In this document: piece after piece, positions 43,894 to 52,476 of the stretch
Layout: each line of letters starts with the position of its first letter
How positions within the stretch are numbered: position 1 is the stretch's first letter
Assembly (NCBI RefSeq): GCF_900109045.1
Contig: NZ_FNYL01000015.1
Coordinates: 124,001-188,000, forward strand
Source: Dyadobacter sp. SG02
GTDB lineage: Bacteria > Bacteroidota > Bacteroidia > Cytophagales > Spirosomataceae
Direction of reading: 5' to 3'
Length of the DNA: 64,000 nt
Made by a program: the position numbers and the translations under genes
Notes under the pieces: generated by a model
What the model was told of the DNA's origin: nothing
Database searches by the model: none
The model's input: the letters and a program-made list of their open reading frames with translations, nothing else

Positions 43894-45360
43894 TTATTCC
43901 CTATCGATGTTCACGGTCAGGTAATGCGGCCAGTTTTTTACCGCCGCGCCCAGCGCCACGCTGTTTCTTGCCTGCGCGGACTTATCGGACAAGTGATAAT
44001 TGTAGCTTTTGAAAAGGTAATACGCCAATGCCCGGTTGTAGTCGTCGAGGCTGATGTCGGAGATCATTTCCAGCATTCTGACTTCCATTTCGACCCTGTT
44101 CGCGCTTTCGGAAAGCGACCGCCCCATTCTTCCCACCGATCCCAGGTAATGGTTTTCATTCGCATTACCCAGCCGGAACAACGTTCCCATCATCAGATCG
44201 GGCACATTGATATCCAGTACTTCCAGTTCCTTAATGTAGGTTTTCCGTCCCGCCCAGGCCCAACTGCCATCCGATACTCTCTGGAAATTGTCATTCATAA
44301 TGTCGAGGTGCGCACGAAGGAAAACCTCCCATTTCACCGTGTGGGCCGACAACCGGGCGATGTTCAGCGCATGGTACCGCGGGCTTTCGTCCATGCTGCA
44401 ACCGCCTATCACGATCCGGTCGCGTTTCAATTGTAAAGCGAGTTCCGGCGAATAGTACCGCTCGATATATTCTTCCAGCACGTCGTTATCGTTACCCATC
44501 TGCTTCGCTTCTTCAATGGCCTCCGCCAGCAACTGATTGAATTGTGCCGATGTTTTCCGAAGGCTATCCACACGGGCAATTCTCAATGACTCCCAGGCGT
44601 CGGCTGCCTTTGTAAAGACTTCTATTTCCTTGTCGGTCATGTCCTGCTTCCATCGCGGCCTTTTGGTCACATTGGAGATGTATTTTTGTAATGCATTGTC
44701 TTTGGGATGTACTTTGTATTTGAATGTATTTCCTGTTTGCACCGCATGTTTGGTAAAAATCTGGCCCGTGGTATCCACCAGGCAATCCACGTACTGAATC
44801 CAGCGGGCGTACTTTTCCGGGATCGGTTTTTGAGCAAAATCATCGATAAAGTAAAAGGCCTCGACCATACCCTCCCCGTACTTGTTGTACTGCGCTACCC
44901 ACTTGCCGCGCACGCTGCCGATCGCGGCGGCGCTATCCCGCGGCAGCGTGATGGCATAATAGCCCTTACCATTCACATTGGAAAATGCCGTGACCGGCGA
45001 CCGATCTTTGTAATCCACAGCGCCATATTTGATAATGAGCATTTCGTTGTCGACCACGGCCGTTGGGTACCTTGCCAGAAACGTATCGAAAGACAAGCCT
45101 GCATGCATATCCGCAAGCGCCACTTTCGCCTGCCGACCTTCGATCAAGACATAATGCGCCTTTGCCTGCGGTTGCGAAACAAACACCTTACTCAGGTCAC
45201 AGACTTTGAATTTCAAATTGAGCGAATCGACAATGTGCTTCAACTTACCCACCGTCGCGTTGGAGTAGATCAGCCCGTTTTCGGAGAGTTTGAATTCCGA
45301 ACGCTGGGCGAGGCTGGTAAGCGAGACCAGCAGAAGAGCGAAAATAAAGCGTGTTTTCAT
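43894..45360 (-). CDS. Secreted protein of unknown function (488 residues)
   Basis: This protein has a signal peptide (~1-18, ending SLAQ) and no recognised domain. Its N-terminal ~110 residues look like a short beta-rich module with a buried hydrophobic core (LSENGLIYSNATVGKL). The remainder is helical with repeated aromatic residues and a conserved-looking motif WAWAGRKTYIKELEVL. It stands alone between the efflux operon and rpiA. The 142-bp AT-rich gap before it has no clear promoter match. Confidence 0.7.
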   Translation of the reverse strand: MKTRFIFALLLVSLTSLAQRSEFKLSENGLIYSNATVGKLKHIVDSLNLKFKVCDLSKVFVSQPQAKAHYVLIEGRQAKVALADMHAGLSFDTFLARYPTAVVDNEMLIIKYGAVDYKDRSPVTAFSNVNGKGYYAITLPRDSAAAIGSVRGKWVAQYNKYGEGMVEAFYFIDDFAQKPIPEKYARWIQYVDCLVDTTGQIFTKHAVQTGNTFKYKVHPKDNALQKYISNVTKRPRWKQDMTDKEIEVFTKAADAWESLRIARVDSLRKTSAQFNQLLAEAIEEAKQMGNDNDVLEEYIERYYSPELALQLKRDRIVIGGCSMDESPRYHALNIARLSAHTVKWEVFLRAHLDIMNDNFQRVSDGSWAWAGRKTYIKELEVLDINVPDLMMGTLFRLGNANENHYLGSVGRMGRSLSESANRVEMEVRMLEMISDISLDDYNRALAYYLFKSYNYHLSDKSAQARNSVALGAAVKNWPHYLTVNIDRE

Positions 45361-45502
45361 GGTAATGCCCGGTTTGTATTACCAAGAATAAGCGCTTTAT
45401 TTTATATAATCAATATTTATATATAATTTATTTATATATCAGGCCAGGTATTTTAAAATTCCTAACTTCAAGTCATGTTAATCAAAAAGAATGCCAATCA
45501 AT

Positions 45503-46183
45503 CTAACGCTTTTCAAACGTAACCGTCGCATCATCTACACCCATAATCACGGTCGTCGCGATATTGATAAACAATCCATGCTCAACGACGCCGACAATTT
45601 TGGTCAATTGCCCTGCTAATGTGGCCGGGTCTTGTATTAACCCGAAATCCCCGTCGATCAGCACATTCCCTTGCTCGGTAATCAATGGTTTGCCTTCGAC
45701 AAAACGGATTTTGCCGGTTCCATTCAACTTTTTTATCTCAGCCAAAACATAGTTCTGCGCATAGGGAATCACTTCAACCGGCACCGTAAACTTGCCCAGG
45801 AACTCCACCTTCTTGGTTGAATCTGTAATAATGATTTCCTGCTTCGAAAGTGAAGCCACTACTTTCTCCTTTAACAGAAAACTCCCACCGCCTTTAATAA
45901 GCTGCAAATCGGTCGTAAACTCGTCCGCGCCATCGATCGTAATGTCGATAGCATCTACGTCTTCGATTTTGAGCAACGGGATATTCAGTGACTCAGCCAG
46001 TTCGCGGGTTTTTTCGGAAGTAGGTACTCCTTTGATATCCAGCCCATTCTTCACCAGTTCACCAATTTCAGCAATGGCAATATAGGCCGAGCTGCCGGAG
46101 CCAAGGCCGACGATCTGGCCATTTGAAAGGTATTTGACCGCTTCTTTGGCGGCTAGTGTTTTTTCGTGTTTGAGGTCTTTCAT
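45503..46183 (-). CDS. rpiA: Ribose-5-phosphate isomerase A
   Basis: This 226-residue protein has the RpiA motifs in order: GLGSGSSAYIAI (phosphate loop), SEKTRELAESLNIPLL, DITIDGADEF with the catalytic Asp pair, and KGGGSFLLKEKVVA. It interconverts ribose 5-phosphate and ribulose 5-phosphate in the pentose phosphate pathway. Length is standard. It is not in an obvious operon. Confidence 0.96.
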   Translation of the reverse strand: MKDLKHEKTLAAKEAVKYLSNGQIVGLGSGSSAYIAIAEIGELVKNGLDIKGVPTSEKTRELAESLNIPLLKIEDVDAIDITIDGADEFTTDLQLIKGGGSFLLKEKVVASLSKQEIIITDSTKKVEFLGKFTVPVEVIPYAQNYVLAEIKKLNGTGKIRFVEGKPLITEQGNVLIDGDFGLIQDPATLAGQLTKIVGVVEHGLFINIATTVIMGVDDATVTFEKR

Positions 46184-46243
46184 GAAAGCAAGTTAATAAA
46201 TTCAAATAGTGTGACTATTCGATATCCGGCCTGTTCAAACTAT

Positions 46244-46576
46244 TTATGGATTCACAAAAAATAATATCAGCAACGCTGTATCGGACAAAATCATCCAAAT
46301 CACGCATATGAGCGAGGCGGCCTTTAATACACTCCCGGGCCTTTTATATAAGCGAAGATAAATCAGTGCTGGCGGAATAGTGAATGCAAGAGCCCATATC
46401 GCATAAGAATATACTACAAGATCAACCAACGCCTCCATCGCATCTAACACATGTTCGAACTCCCATCTTGCATATATCCACTGGCAGAGATAAAAGTTGC
46501 CCACCAGCATGAGTAAATGCATAGCAATGTAATCCCCCGCGCGAATGACTACATTCCTGGCAAATTGACTTTTCAT
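46244..46576 (-). CDS. Small integral membrane protein, hypothetical
   Basis: This 110-residue protein has about three hydrophobic helices (DYIAMHLLMLVGNFYL, VVYSYAIWALAFTIPPALIYL, and a C-terminal ILSDTALLILFFV). It starts at the ATG at 46576. No family is recognised. It is on the same strand as rpiA and 60 nt upstream of it, so cotranscription is possible. Composition is AT-rich. Confidence 0.6.
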   Translation of the reverse strand: MKSQFARNVVIRAGDYIAMHLLMLVGNFYLCQWIYARWEFEHVLDAMEALVDLVVYSYAIWALAFTIPPALIYLRLYKRPGSVLKAASLICVIWMILSDTALLILFFVNP

Positions 46577-46723
46577 AGCCTATATGATTTCCAGTTCAAT
46601 CCTCGGTAAATCGAACAGCAGTTGAAATCCCCGCTTTCGACCCGTTAAACACAAACCGCACAGGCCTACCAATGCCCGCTAACACCCGGAACAGATCGAT
46701 GGATTTACATGGTCAGGTTTAGT

Positions 46724-47788
46724 TCACCACTTCGCCCTTTCATACTGCACCGGCCACGCAACGCTTGCCTTCAAATCATGCGCCGCTTCCAGCGGAAAGT
46801 ATGGATTCCGCAAAATCTCACGTGCCATAATGATCATATCCGCATCTTCATTCACGAGAATGGTCTCGGCTTGCAGGGAATTCGTGATCATACCCACAGT
46901 ACCTGTCAGAATGCCGGTTTCCCGCTTGATGCGCGAGGCGAAGGGGAGCTGGTAAGCCGGGCCGACGGTGATCTGCTGGTGCGCAGCGAGGCCGCCGGAG
47001 GAGACGTCGATCAGGTCGATGCCCTTTTCTTTGAGCAGATGTGCGAGTTTTACGGCGTCGTCGGCCGTCCAGCCTCCTTCGGCCCAGTCGGTGGCGGAAA
47101 TGCGGGTGAATAGTGGCAATTCGGCCGGCCATACGGTGCGGATGCCTTCGATAATGCGCAGCAACAGGCGGGTGCGATTTTCAAAACTGCCGCCGTATTC
47201 GTCGGTGCGGTGGTTGCTCAGGGGCGACAGGAACTGGTGCACGAGGTAGCCGTGTGCGGCGTGGATTTCGATCACTTTGAAACCGGCCTGCAATGCGCGA
47301 CGCGCAGCGGCGGTAAAGTCGGAAACGATTTTATCGATGCCGGCCACGTCCAGCGCGAGCGGTTTGGGGTATGCATCCGAAAACGGGATAGCCGAGGCTG
47401 AGAACGTTTGCCAGCCACCCTGGTCCTGAGGCACTTCGGCGCGGCCTTTCCACGGAACGGCGGTGCTGGCCTTCCTGCCCGCGTGTGCGAGCTGCACGCC
47501 CGGTACGCACCCCTGCGCGCTGATGAACGCGGTGATTTGAGAGAGTTTTTCAATGTGTTCGTCCTTCCAGATGCCCAGGTCTTCGCCCGAAATGCGGCCT
47601 TCGGGCGATACGCCGGTCGCTTCCGTGATGATCAGGCCCGCTCCGCCCACGGCGCGACTGCCGAGGTGGACGAGGTGCCAGTCGTTCGCAAAACCATCGA
47701 TGGCCGAATACTGGCACATGGGCGAAACGACGATCCGGTTTTTGAACTGGATATTTCTGATGGTAATCGGTGAAAACAGCTTTGACAT
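46724..47788 (-). CDS. NADPH dehydrogenase, old yellow enzyme family (YqjM-like)
   Basis: This 354-residue protein starts at MSKLFSPITI; the longer frame adds 21 unlikely residues. The FMN barrel has the active-site Cys in SPMCQYSA (the YqjM redox tuner), the substrate His pair in HAGRKAS and the loop HAAHGYLVHQFLSP. YqjM-type enzymes reduce activated C=C bonds of enones or nitro compounds. It is monocistronic and may serve detoxification. The substrate cannot be told. Confidence 0.93.
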   Translation of the reverse strand: MSKLFSPITIRNIQFKNRIVVSPMCQYSAIDGFANDWHLVHLGSRAVGGAGLIITEATGVSPEGRISGEDLGIWKDEHIEKLSQITAFISAQGCVPGVQLAHAGRKASTAVPWKGRAEVPQDQGGWQTFSASAIPFSDAYPKPLALDVAGIDKIVSDFTAAARRALQAGFKVIEIHAAHGYLVHQFLSPLSNHRTDEYGGSFENRTRLLLRIIEGIRTVWPAELPLFTRISATDWAEGGWTADDAVKLAHLLKEKGIDLIDVSSGGLAAHQQITVGPAYQLPFASRIKRETGILTGTVGMITNSLQAETILVNEDADMIIMAREILRNPYFPLEAAHDLKASVAWPVQYERAKW

Positions 47789-47882
47789 ATCGGGAACATT
47801 AGATTTGGCTAATATAGAAACTATTCCCACAGCCCGCCCGTTCCCGGCCAAAATGTCTTTTCCAATTCAATTCTCGTATAAA

Positions 47883-49124
47883 TCAACCCACATTACCCTG
47901 CAACCGGGCAATGTTCCGGAACAGGATGGCCTTGTCGGACGCCGAATGCGCGAGTTTGATCGCCGTCTGGTAATGCGTAACGGCCTGTGCGTCATCGATG
48001 CCCGTGTAGAGATTGCCGAGCAGCGAATAGTAAAAATGGTTGTTAGTCAGGTTCAGATGTCCGGCCTCCGCGATTGCCGCTTCCTTACCACGCACTTTGG
48101 CGAGGGCATAAATGCGGTTCAATGCGGCAATGGGCGAGTATTCGATGGCCAGCAGATGGTCGTACAGATCCAGAATGCTTTCCCACTTGTCCCGCGAATC
48201 TTCCTTATGGGTATGCCAATAAGCGATGCCGGCTTCCAAATGGTACCGGCTCAGTTTTTCACCGGTGGAAGCACGGCTGAGGTAGTAGGTCCCGCGCTCG
48301 ATGAGCTCCCGGTTCCAAAGCGATTCGTCCTGGTCTTCGTAGAGCACCATCTCACCGTTCTGGTTGGTACGCGCCTCGAACCGTGACGAATGGAAGCACA
48401 TCAGCGAAAGCAATGCGCTAGCCTCGGGACGGTCGGTCAGGTCGCTTTCCACCAACAGGAAGTTGAGCCGCATCGCCTCCGCGCAGAGCTCCTTGCGCAA
48501 AGTCGTATTCTGCGAAATGGAATAGTAACCTTCGGAATAGAGTAAATAAATGGTGGTCAACACCGTTTCCAGCCGCTCGCCGATCTCGGTCACGCTTGGT
48601 TGCGCGATGCTGATCTTCCCCTCTTTCAGTTTCTCCTTCGCGCGCTGGATGCGCTTGTACACGACCTCCTTGTTCAGCAAAAAGGCATCCGCGATTTCCT
48701 GCACACCAAAACCACAAAGGAGGTTCAGCGCGAGCGCCACCTGCGAATCCGCCGGAACCAGCGGGTTGCAAACCGCGAAAATCATCGCCAACTGGCTGTC
48801 TGTGATGTTTTGGGGCGACATATCGATCTCTATTTCCTCCTCCTTGTCCGACGAATAGCGGATTTCCGACGCTACCTTCTGTTCGAATAGCGTGTTACGC
48901 TTTAAATGGTTCTTTGTGCGGTTTTTGGCGACGGTATAAAGCCACGCAACCGGGTTTTCGGGCACGCCCTTGATGGCCCAGGTTTCGGCCGCGGCCAAAA
49001 ATGTATCGCTCGCAATATCTTCCGCGGTTTCAACGTGCTCGATACCGAAAAGATAGCAAAGCACGGCAACCAGCTTGCGGTATTCGGTCCTGAAAAGGTG
49101 GGGCAGCAATTCTTTTTCCTCCAT
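47883..49124 (-). CDS. ECF sigma factor, ECF42-like with C-terminal helical extension
   Basis: This 413-residue protein opens with sigma-70 region 2 (AEDIASDTFLAA, then WLYTVAKNR), followed by region 4 (FGVQEIADAFLLNKEVVYKRIQRAKEKL) and a ~200-residue helical extension. This architecture, with YCII-domain genes next door, is that of ECF42/DUF6596 sigma factors, which lack an anti-sigma factor and are thought to be controlled by their own extension. It is the last gene of a three-gene minus-strand operon after an AhpD-like and a YCII protein. A hairpin precedes its start codon. Confidence 0.9.
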   Translation of the reverse strand: MEEKELLPHLFRTEYRKLVAVLCYLFGIEHVETAEDIASDTFLAAAETWAIKGVPENPVAWLYTVAKNRTKNHLKRNTLFEQKVASEIRYSSDKEEEIEIDMSPQNITDSQLAMIFAVCNPLVPADSQVALALNLLCGFGVQEIADAFLLNKEVVYKRIQRAKEKLKEGKISIAQPSVTEIGERLETVLTTIYLLYSEGYYSISQNTTLRKELCAEAMRLNFLLVESDLTDRPEASALLSLMCFHSSRFEARTNQNGEMVLYEDQDESLWNRELIERGTYYLSRASTGEKLSRYHLEAGIAYWHTHKEDSRDKWESILDLYDHLLAIEYSPIAALNRIYALAKVRGKEAAIAEAGHLNLTNNHFYYSLLGNLYTGIDDAQAVTHYQTAIKLAHSASDKAILFRNIARLQGNVG

Positions 49125-49131
49125 GATAATA

Positions 49132-49156
49132 GGGCCCGACTTTCGCGATCGGGCCC
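49132..49156. promoter_or_regulatory. 8-bp hairpin in the leader of the sigma factor gene
   Basis: GGGCCCGA pairs perfectly with TCGGGCCC around a 9-nt loop. On the minus strand it ends 7 nt before the sigma factor ATG and lies 34 nt after the YCII stop. No T tract follows, so it may occlude translation initiation or stabilise a processed mRNA end rather than terminate. Confidence 0.5.
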
Positions 49157-49190
49157 CATAAAAATATCAAAAAGGATCAGCAAACTGCAA

Positions 49191-49526
49191 TCAGAGCGCT
49201 TTCCGGATTTCCACTGTGCCGCCGAATTCGAGAATCGGCACGGCTTTGGCCAACTCGGCCGCCTCTTCATAATCCGCCGCGCGGATGATCACCGCTCCGC
49301 CGATCGTCTCTTTAATTTCAGCAAAAGGACCATTGAGCACGGTTTTCTGCGCATTCACGACCAGGCCTTCCCCATCCCACCTCCGCCGGAACACGATCCG
49401 GTCTTCCGCGGTCATCCTGTCGTACCAGGCGTGCCATTTCTCGAAATGCTCCTGTAATTGCTCGGGCGACGGCTGATTTTCCCTGTCCTTGAAATCGCGC
49501 CGGAATACCAATAAGAACTCGTCCAT
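49191..49526 (-). CDS. YCII-related (DGPF) small protein
   Basis: This 111-residue protein matches the YCII/DGPF family (MDEFLLVFRRDF start, NGPFAEIKE in place of DGPF, then GGAVIIRAADYEEA). Members sit with ECF42 sigma factors and may modulate them or act as small dimeric enzymes. It lies between the AhpD-like gene (57 nt gap) and the sigma factor (66 nt gap). No catalytic role can be assigned. Confidence 0.9.
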   Translation of the reverse strand: MDEFLLVFRRDFKDRENQPSPEQLQEHFEKWHAWYDRMTAEDRIVFRRRWDGEGLVVNAQKTVLNGPFAEIKETIGGAVIIRAADYEEAAELAKAVPILEFGGTVEIRKAL

Positions 49527-49583
49527 AAATGCGGTACTTTTTAGAATGTTTTGAATGCGAAAGCTAATCAGTTTTGGTCAAAA

Positions 49584-50036
49584 TCAACCGAACTGGCCTA
49601 CGCGGTAGGTTCCTACGCCGGCCGGGAATGCGATATTGATGCGGTTCCAGGCGTTGATCGCCGAAACAGCCATCGTCAGGTCGACGATCTCCTCTTCCGT
49701 CAATTGCGCGGATACCGCTTTGTACACCTCGTCGGTCACATGCAATGCATTAACGGCCTCGGCCCATGCCAAAGCAGCACGTTCACGATCGGTATAGTAC
49801 GGTGCCTCGCGCCATGCGTTCAGGCCGTACAGGCGCTGCTCGGTTTCACCCATCGCACGCAGCTCTTTCGAATGCATGTCGAGGCAGTACGCGCACCCGT
49901 TAATCTGAGATATGCGGAAATCGACCAGCTCCACTAACTGGCGGCCGAGTGTTGATTTTTTGATATAGCTACCGAGTGCGAAAAGCGGCTTTACTGCATT
50001 TTGTCCTTTTTCAAAGAAATTAAGTCTGGCTTCCAT
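49584..50036 (-). CDS. AhpD-like carboxymuconolactone decarboxylase family protein
   Basis: This 150-residue protein has the CMD/AhpD motif with the redox pair in GCAYCLDMHS, the hallmark of alkylhydroperoxidase-like members. Such proteins scavenge peroxides with a thiol partner. Its place first in an ECF42 operon suggests a stress response regulon. The N-terminus is short and no signal peptide is seen. Confidence 0.92.
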   Translation of the reverse strand: MEARLNFFEKGQNAVKPLFALGSYIKKSTLGRQLVELVDFRISQINGCAYCLDMHSKELRAMGETEQRLYGLNAWREAPYYTDRERAALAWAEAVNALHVTDEVYKAVSAQLTEEEIVDLTMAVSAINAWNRINIAFPAGVGTYRVGQFG

Positions 50037-50112
50037 TTTTTAAGAATTTTTTGAGTTAAAAAACCTAATGACAACCGACTTTACCGATCTGGACAAGACT
50101 TGAAAAAAATTT

Positions 50113-51816
50113 TCAGAAAATTTTCACGAAGCGCTCTTTCTGCACCGCACCGCCTTCCCGGATAATGTAAACCTGATAAATACCCGCAGCCAAATTCTTT
50201 ACAGGAACCGCTTCGTTAACTTTACCCGACTCATACACCGTTTTTCCAGCCACATTAATAACCCGCAGCCGGGCAATGTCCTTGCTGTTTTCAATGAAGA
50301 GCACGTCCGAAGCCGGATTTGGATAAACAGCGACGGACATTTTGCCTTCAAATCTCACACTTGCAATCTGGCTGTAAGTATAGGAACCGTCGAGGTCTTT
50401 CATTTTGAGACGGTAATAATTCAATCCAACCGCAGGTGCGAGGTGTACCCATTGATAACGCAGCAATGCATTACTCTCACCTTTTGCATCCTTTTCGCCC
50501 GCTTTGGACCAGTTTACGGCATCGAGGCTGTGTTCAATGTCAAAAACAGCGCTGTTGCGTTCCTCTGCCGTCGACCATTGTAAAAGAGTACTGCTACCCT
50601 CCGCATTTGCCGTAAAATGAGCAAGGACCACCGGCAGCGCCGAACAGGAAATCTCTACCGCGGCCTGGCTCTCGCAGCCACTCCCGTTCCCGCTGATGGT
50701 CGCCTCGCCGGTGCTGGTAAAATCACATACGCCCGCAATCGCGCAGCTGGTCAGTTGGGCGTTATTCCGGATCACCAATCCGCCGATCGTCAGCGCGGCC
50801 GCCCTTCCGTTCGCGCCCGCGCGCCCGGCATTCGCACCCGTGCCCAGGCCCGAAAGGCTTTTCAGCCCCGCATTGTCGCTGATCTGTATCCATCCCACGT
50901 TGGTCAGGTTTTCCAACCCCGACAAGTCGGTCAGTTGCGCATTAATGCGTATGATAAAGTTGGATGCCGAAGTCAGGTTGTGCAATCCCGTCAGACTTGT
51001 GAGACCGTCGTTATCGCCCACAACCAGCCAATACACCGACCGCACGTTCTCCAATCCGGACAAGTCGGGCATCAGGTCGTTATTGCTGATATATGCTTCG
51101 CTTAAATAATTGAGGCTGGTAAGGCCGTGCAGGCTCCTCAGGTTCTTATTCGAAGTGATATTCATCTGATAGCTCACCGACGTCAGTGCCTCCAAACCCG
51201 AAAGGTCTGTCAACGCGTCGTTTTCCCCGATATTGATCCGGCTGACCGAGCTCAGACTACTCAACCCGTTCAGGCTCGCCAGGCTTTTGTTCGCACCTAC
51301 CAGCAGAATATCGCTCACCGATTCCAGCTTCCCCAGGCCCGTCAGACTCGTTAGCGAATCATTGTTCATAATATAAAATGTGCCCGCATTGGTCAGGCTG
51401 TCCAGCCCTTTCAGGTTGACCAGTCCCATATTATAGCGGATATGCGTGGCACCCCAAACATATTTCAGCTTTTCCAGGCCGGTGAGGTCATTCAGCAAAT
51501 TATTGGTGTATATCAATAAATGCTGCGCCGTGGTCAGGTTTTTCAATCCGTTTAGGCTCGAAAGCGCCGGGTTATTCTGGATCGTCAGCTTGCCGTTAAT
51601 CGTTTCGATGTTCTGCAAGGGGCTGAGGTCGGTAATATCAGCACCCGAGAGCGTGATATCGCCATTAACCGTTTTGCAAGTGGAATTGAACGAATTGACC
51701 GCGGATTGCGAATTGAGGCGTAGGTCGGTGAAATTACATGTCTGAGCTTGGAGCGCCGTAAAAAGGAAAGCATTGAGCAGACAAGCCTGCAAAAACCTGC
51801 ATAGAGCTGTTTTCAT
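50113..51816 (-). CDS. Leucine-rich-repeat surface protein with T9SS sorting domain
   Basis: This 567-residue protein has a signal peptide (~1-24) and about eleven ~23-residue repeats of the form GLxxLxxVxxxxIxxNxxLxxLS/T (~65-340), resembling receptor-L/LRR folds. A beta-sandwich-like linker follows. The C-terminal ~80 residues have the type IX secretion (Por) sorting signature (VYPNPASDVLFI, then AAGIYQVYII, with a Lys-rich end). The protein is probably exported to the cell surface. It is divergent from the Rrf2 gene, sharing a promoter region. Confidence 0.9.
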   Translation of the reverse strand: MKTALCRFLQACLLNAFLFTALQAQTCNFTDLRLNSQSAVNSFNSTCKTVNGDITLSGADITDLSPLQNIETINGKLTIQNNPALSSLNGLKNLTTAQHLLIYTNNLLNDLTGLEKLKYVWGATHIRYNMGLVNLKGLDSLTNAGTFYIMNNDSLTSLTGLGKLESVSDILLVGANKSLASLNGLSSLSSVSRINIGENDALTDLSGLEALTSVSYQMNITSNKNLRSLHGLTSLNYLSEAYISNNDLMPDLSGLENVRSVYWLVVGDNDGLTSLTGLHNLTSASNFIIRINAQLTDLSGLENLTNVGWIQISDNAGLKSLSGLGTGANAGRAGANGRAAALTIGGLVIRNNAQLTSCAIAGVCDFTSTGEATISGNGSGCESQAAVEISCSALPVVLAHFTANAEGSSTLLQWSTAEERNSAVFDIEHSLDAVNWSKAGEKDAKGESNALLRYQWVHLAPAVGLNYYRLKMKDLDGSYTYSQIASVRFEGKMSVAVYPNPASDVLFIENSKDIARLRVINVAGKTVYESGKVNEAVPVKNLAAGIYQVYIIREGGAVQKERFVKIF

Positions 51817-51872
51817 GAGTAGTAGTGATTAACGTTGAGTAATGGGCTGAATATAATCGATTTATACACACC

Positions 51873-51880
51873 CAAAATTA
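51873..51880 (-). promoter_or_regulatory. Predicted -7 box of the surface LRR gene
   Basis: On the minus strand the sequence is TAATTTTG, matching TAnnTTTG, 56 nt before the ATG at 51816. It lies beside the Rrf2 operator, so that regulator may also affect this gene. Confidence 0.45.
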
Positions 51881-51897
51881 GTTTGCATTTATTTTTA

Positions 51898-51931
51898 TTT
51901 AAATAAAAGATAAAAAACTCTTTTATTTAAA
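51898..51931. promoter_or_regulatory. Putative Rrf2 operator (autoregulatory)
   Basis: A 13-bp perfect inverted repeat (TTTAAATAAAAGA and TCTTTTATTTAAA) flanks an 8-nt AT-only-plus-one spacer. It overlaps the -33 region of the Rrf2 promoter. A near copy with the same 8-nt spacing lies before the flavohemoglobin gene. Such AT-rich palindromes are typical of NsrR/Rrf2 binding sites. Confidence 0.75.
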
Positions 51932-51941
51932 ATCACCCTTT

Positions 51942-51949
51942 TATCTTTG
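51942..51949 (+). promoter_or_regulatory. Predicted -7 box of the Rrf2 gene
   Basis: TATCTTTG matches TAnnTTTG, 10 nt downstream of the operator and 34 nt before the ATG at 51984. The spacing would let bound Rrf2 cover the -33 region. Confidence 0.6.
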
Positions 51950-51983
51950 TACCATGTAAGCGGCAATGCACCTGGACGAGCCA

Positions 51984-52421
51984 ATGGGAATCTTTTCAAA
52001 AACATGTGAATATGCGATGCGGGCGGTGTTTTACATTGCTCAAAAGTCGGAAGAAGGCCAGAAGGTCGGCATCCGGGAAATCGCCTTGCATATCAATTCC
52101 CCCGAACCGTTCCTGGCGAAAATCCTGCAAAAGCTGAGCAAAGACGGGCTCATCCTGTCGTCGAAAGGCCCTAACGGAGGTTTTTACGTCGATTCGGGCG
52201 GGTTACAACGTCCCCTGGCCGACATTGTCCGGGCCATCGAGGGTGACAGCATCTTTACCGGCTGCGGAATGGGCCTCAGCTATTGTTCGGAGAGCAATCC
52301 GTGTCCATTGCACGAGGATTTCAAAAAGGTGAGAGGCCAGATCGTCGTCATGTTGCAAAACACTTTGATCGGCAAATTCAACGAAGGCCTCATCGCCGGG
52401 CAGCTTACTTTGAACAAATAA
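51984..52421 (+). CDS. Rrf2-family regulator, NsrR-like, of the flavohemoglobin
   Basis: This 145-residue protein starts at the ATG at 51984. The winged-helix N-terminus (KTCEYAMRAVFYIAQ) is the Rrf2 signature. Three cysteines at 94, 101 and 107 (GCGMGLSYC, then SNPCPLH) match the cluster-binding region of NsrR and IscR, so an Fe-S cofactor is likely. It lies 55 nt upstream of a flavohemoglobin gene, and the two share an operator. Nitric oxide sensing and repression of hmp is the inferred role. Confidence 0.9.
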   Translation: MGIFSKTCEYAMRAVFYIAQKSEEGQKVGIREIALHINSPEPFLAKILQKLSKDGLILSSKGPNGGFYVDSGGLQRPLADIVRAIEGDSIFTGCGMGLSYCSESNPCPLHEDFKKVRGQIVVMLQNTLIGKFNEGLIAGQLTLNK

Positions 52422-52434
52422 TATTTTTTTACCT

Positions 52435-52462
52435 AAATAAAGGATAAAAATGTCTTTTATTT
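52435..52462. promoter_or_regulatory. Putative Rrf2 operator upstream of hmp
   Basis: AAATAAAGGA and TCTTTTATTT flank an 8-nt spacer (TAAAAATG). It differs from the operator at 51901-51928 by one arm base and two spacer bases. It lies 15 nt before the chosen hmp ATG at 52477. A longer hmp frame starting at 52450 would overlap it, favouring the shorter start. Confidence 0.75.
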
Positions 52463-52476
52463 TAAACTTCCAAATC

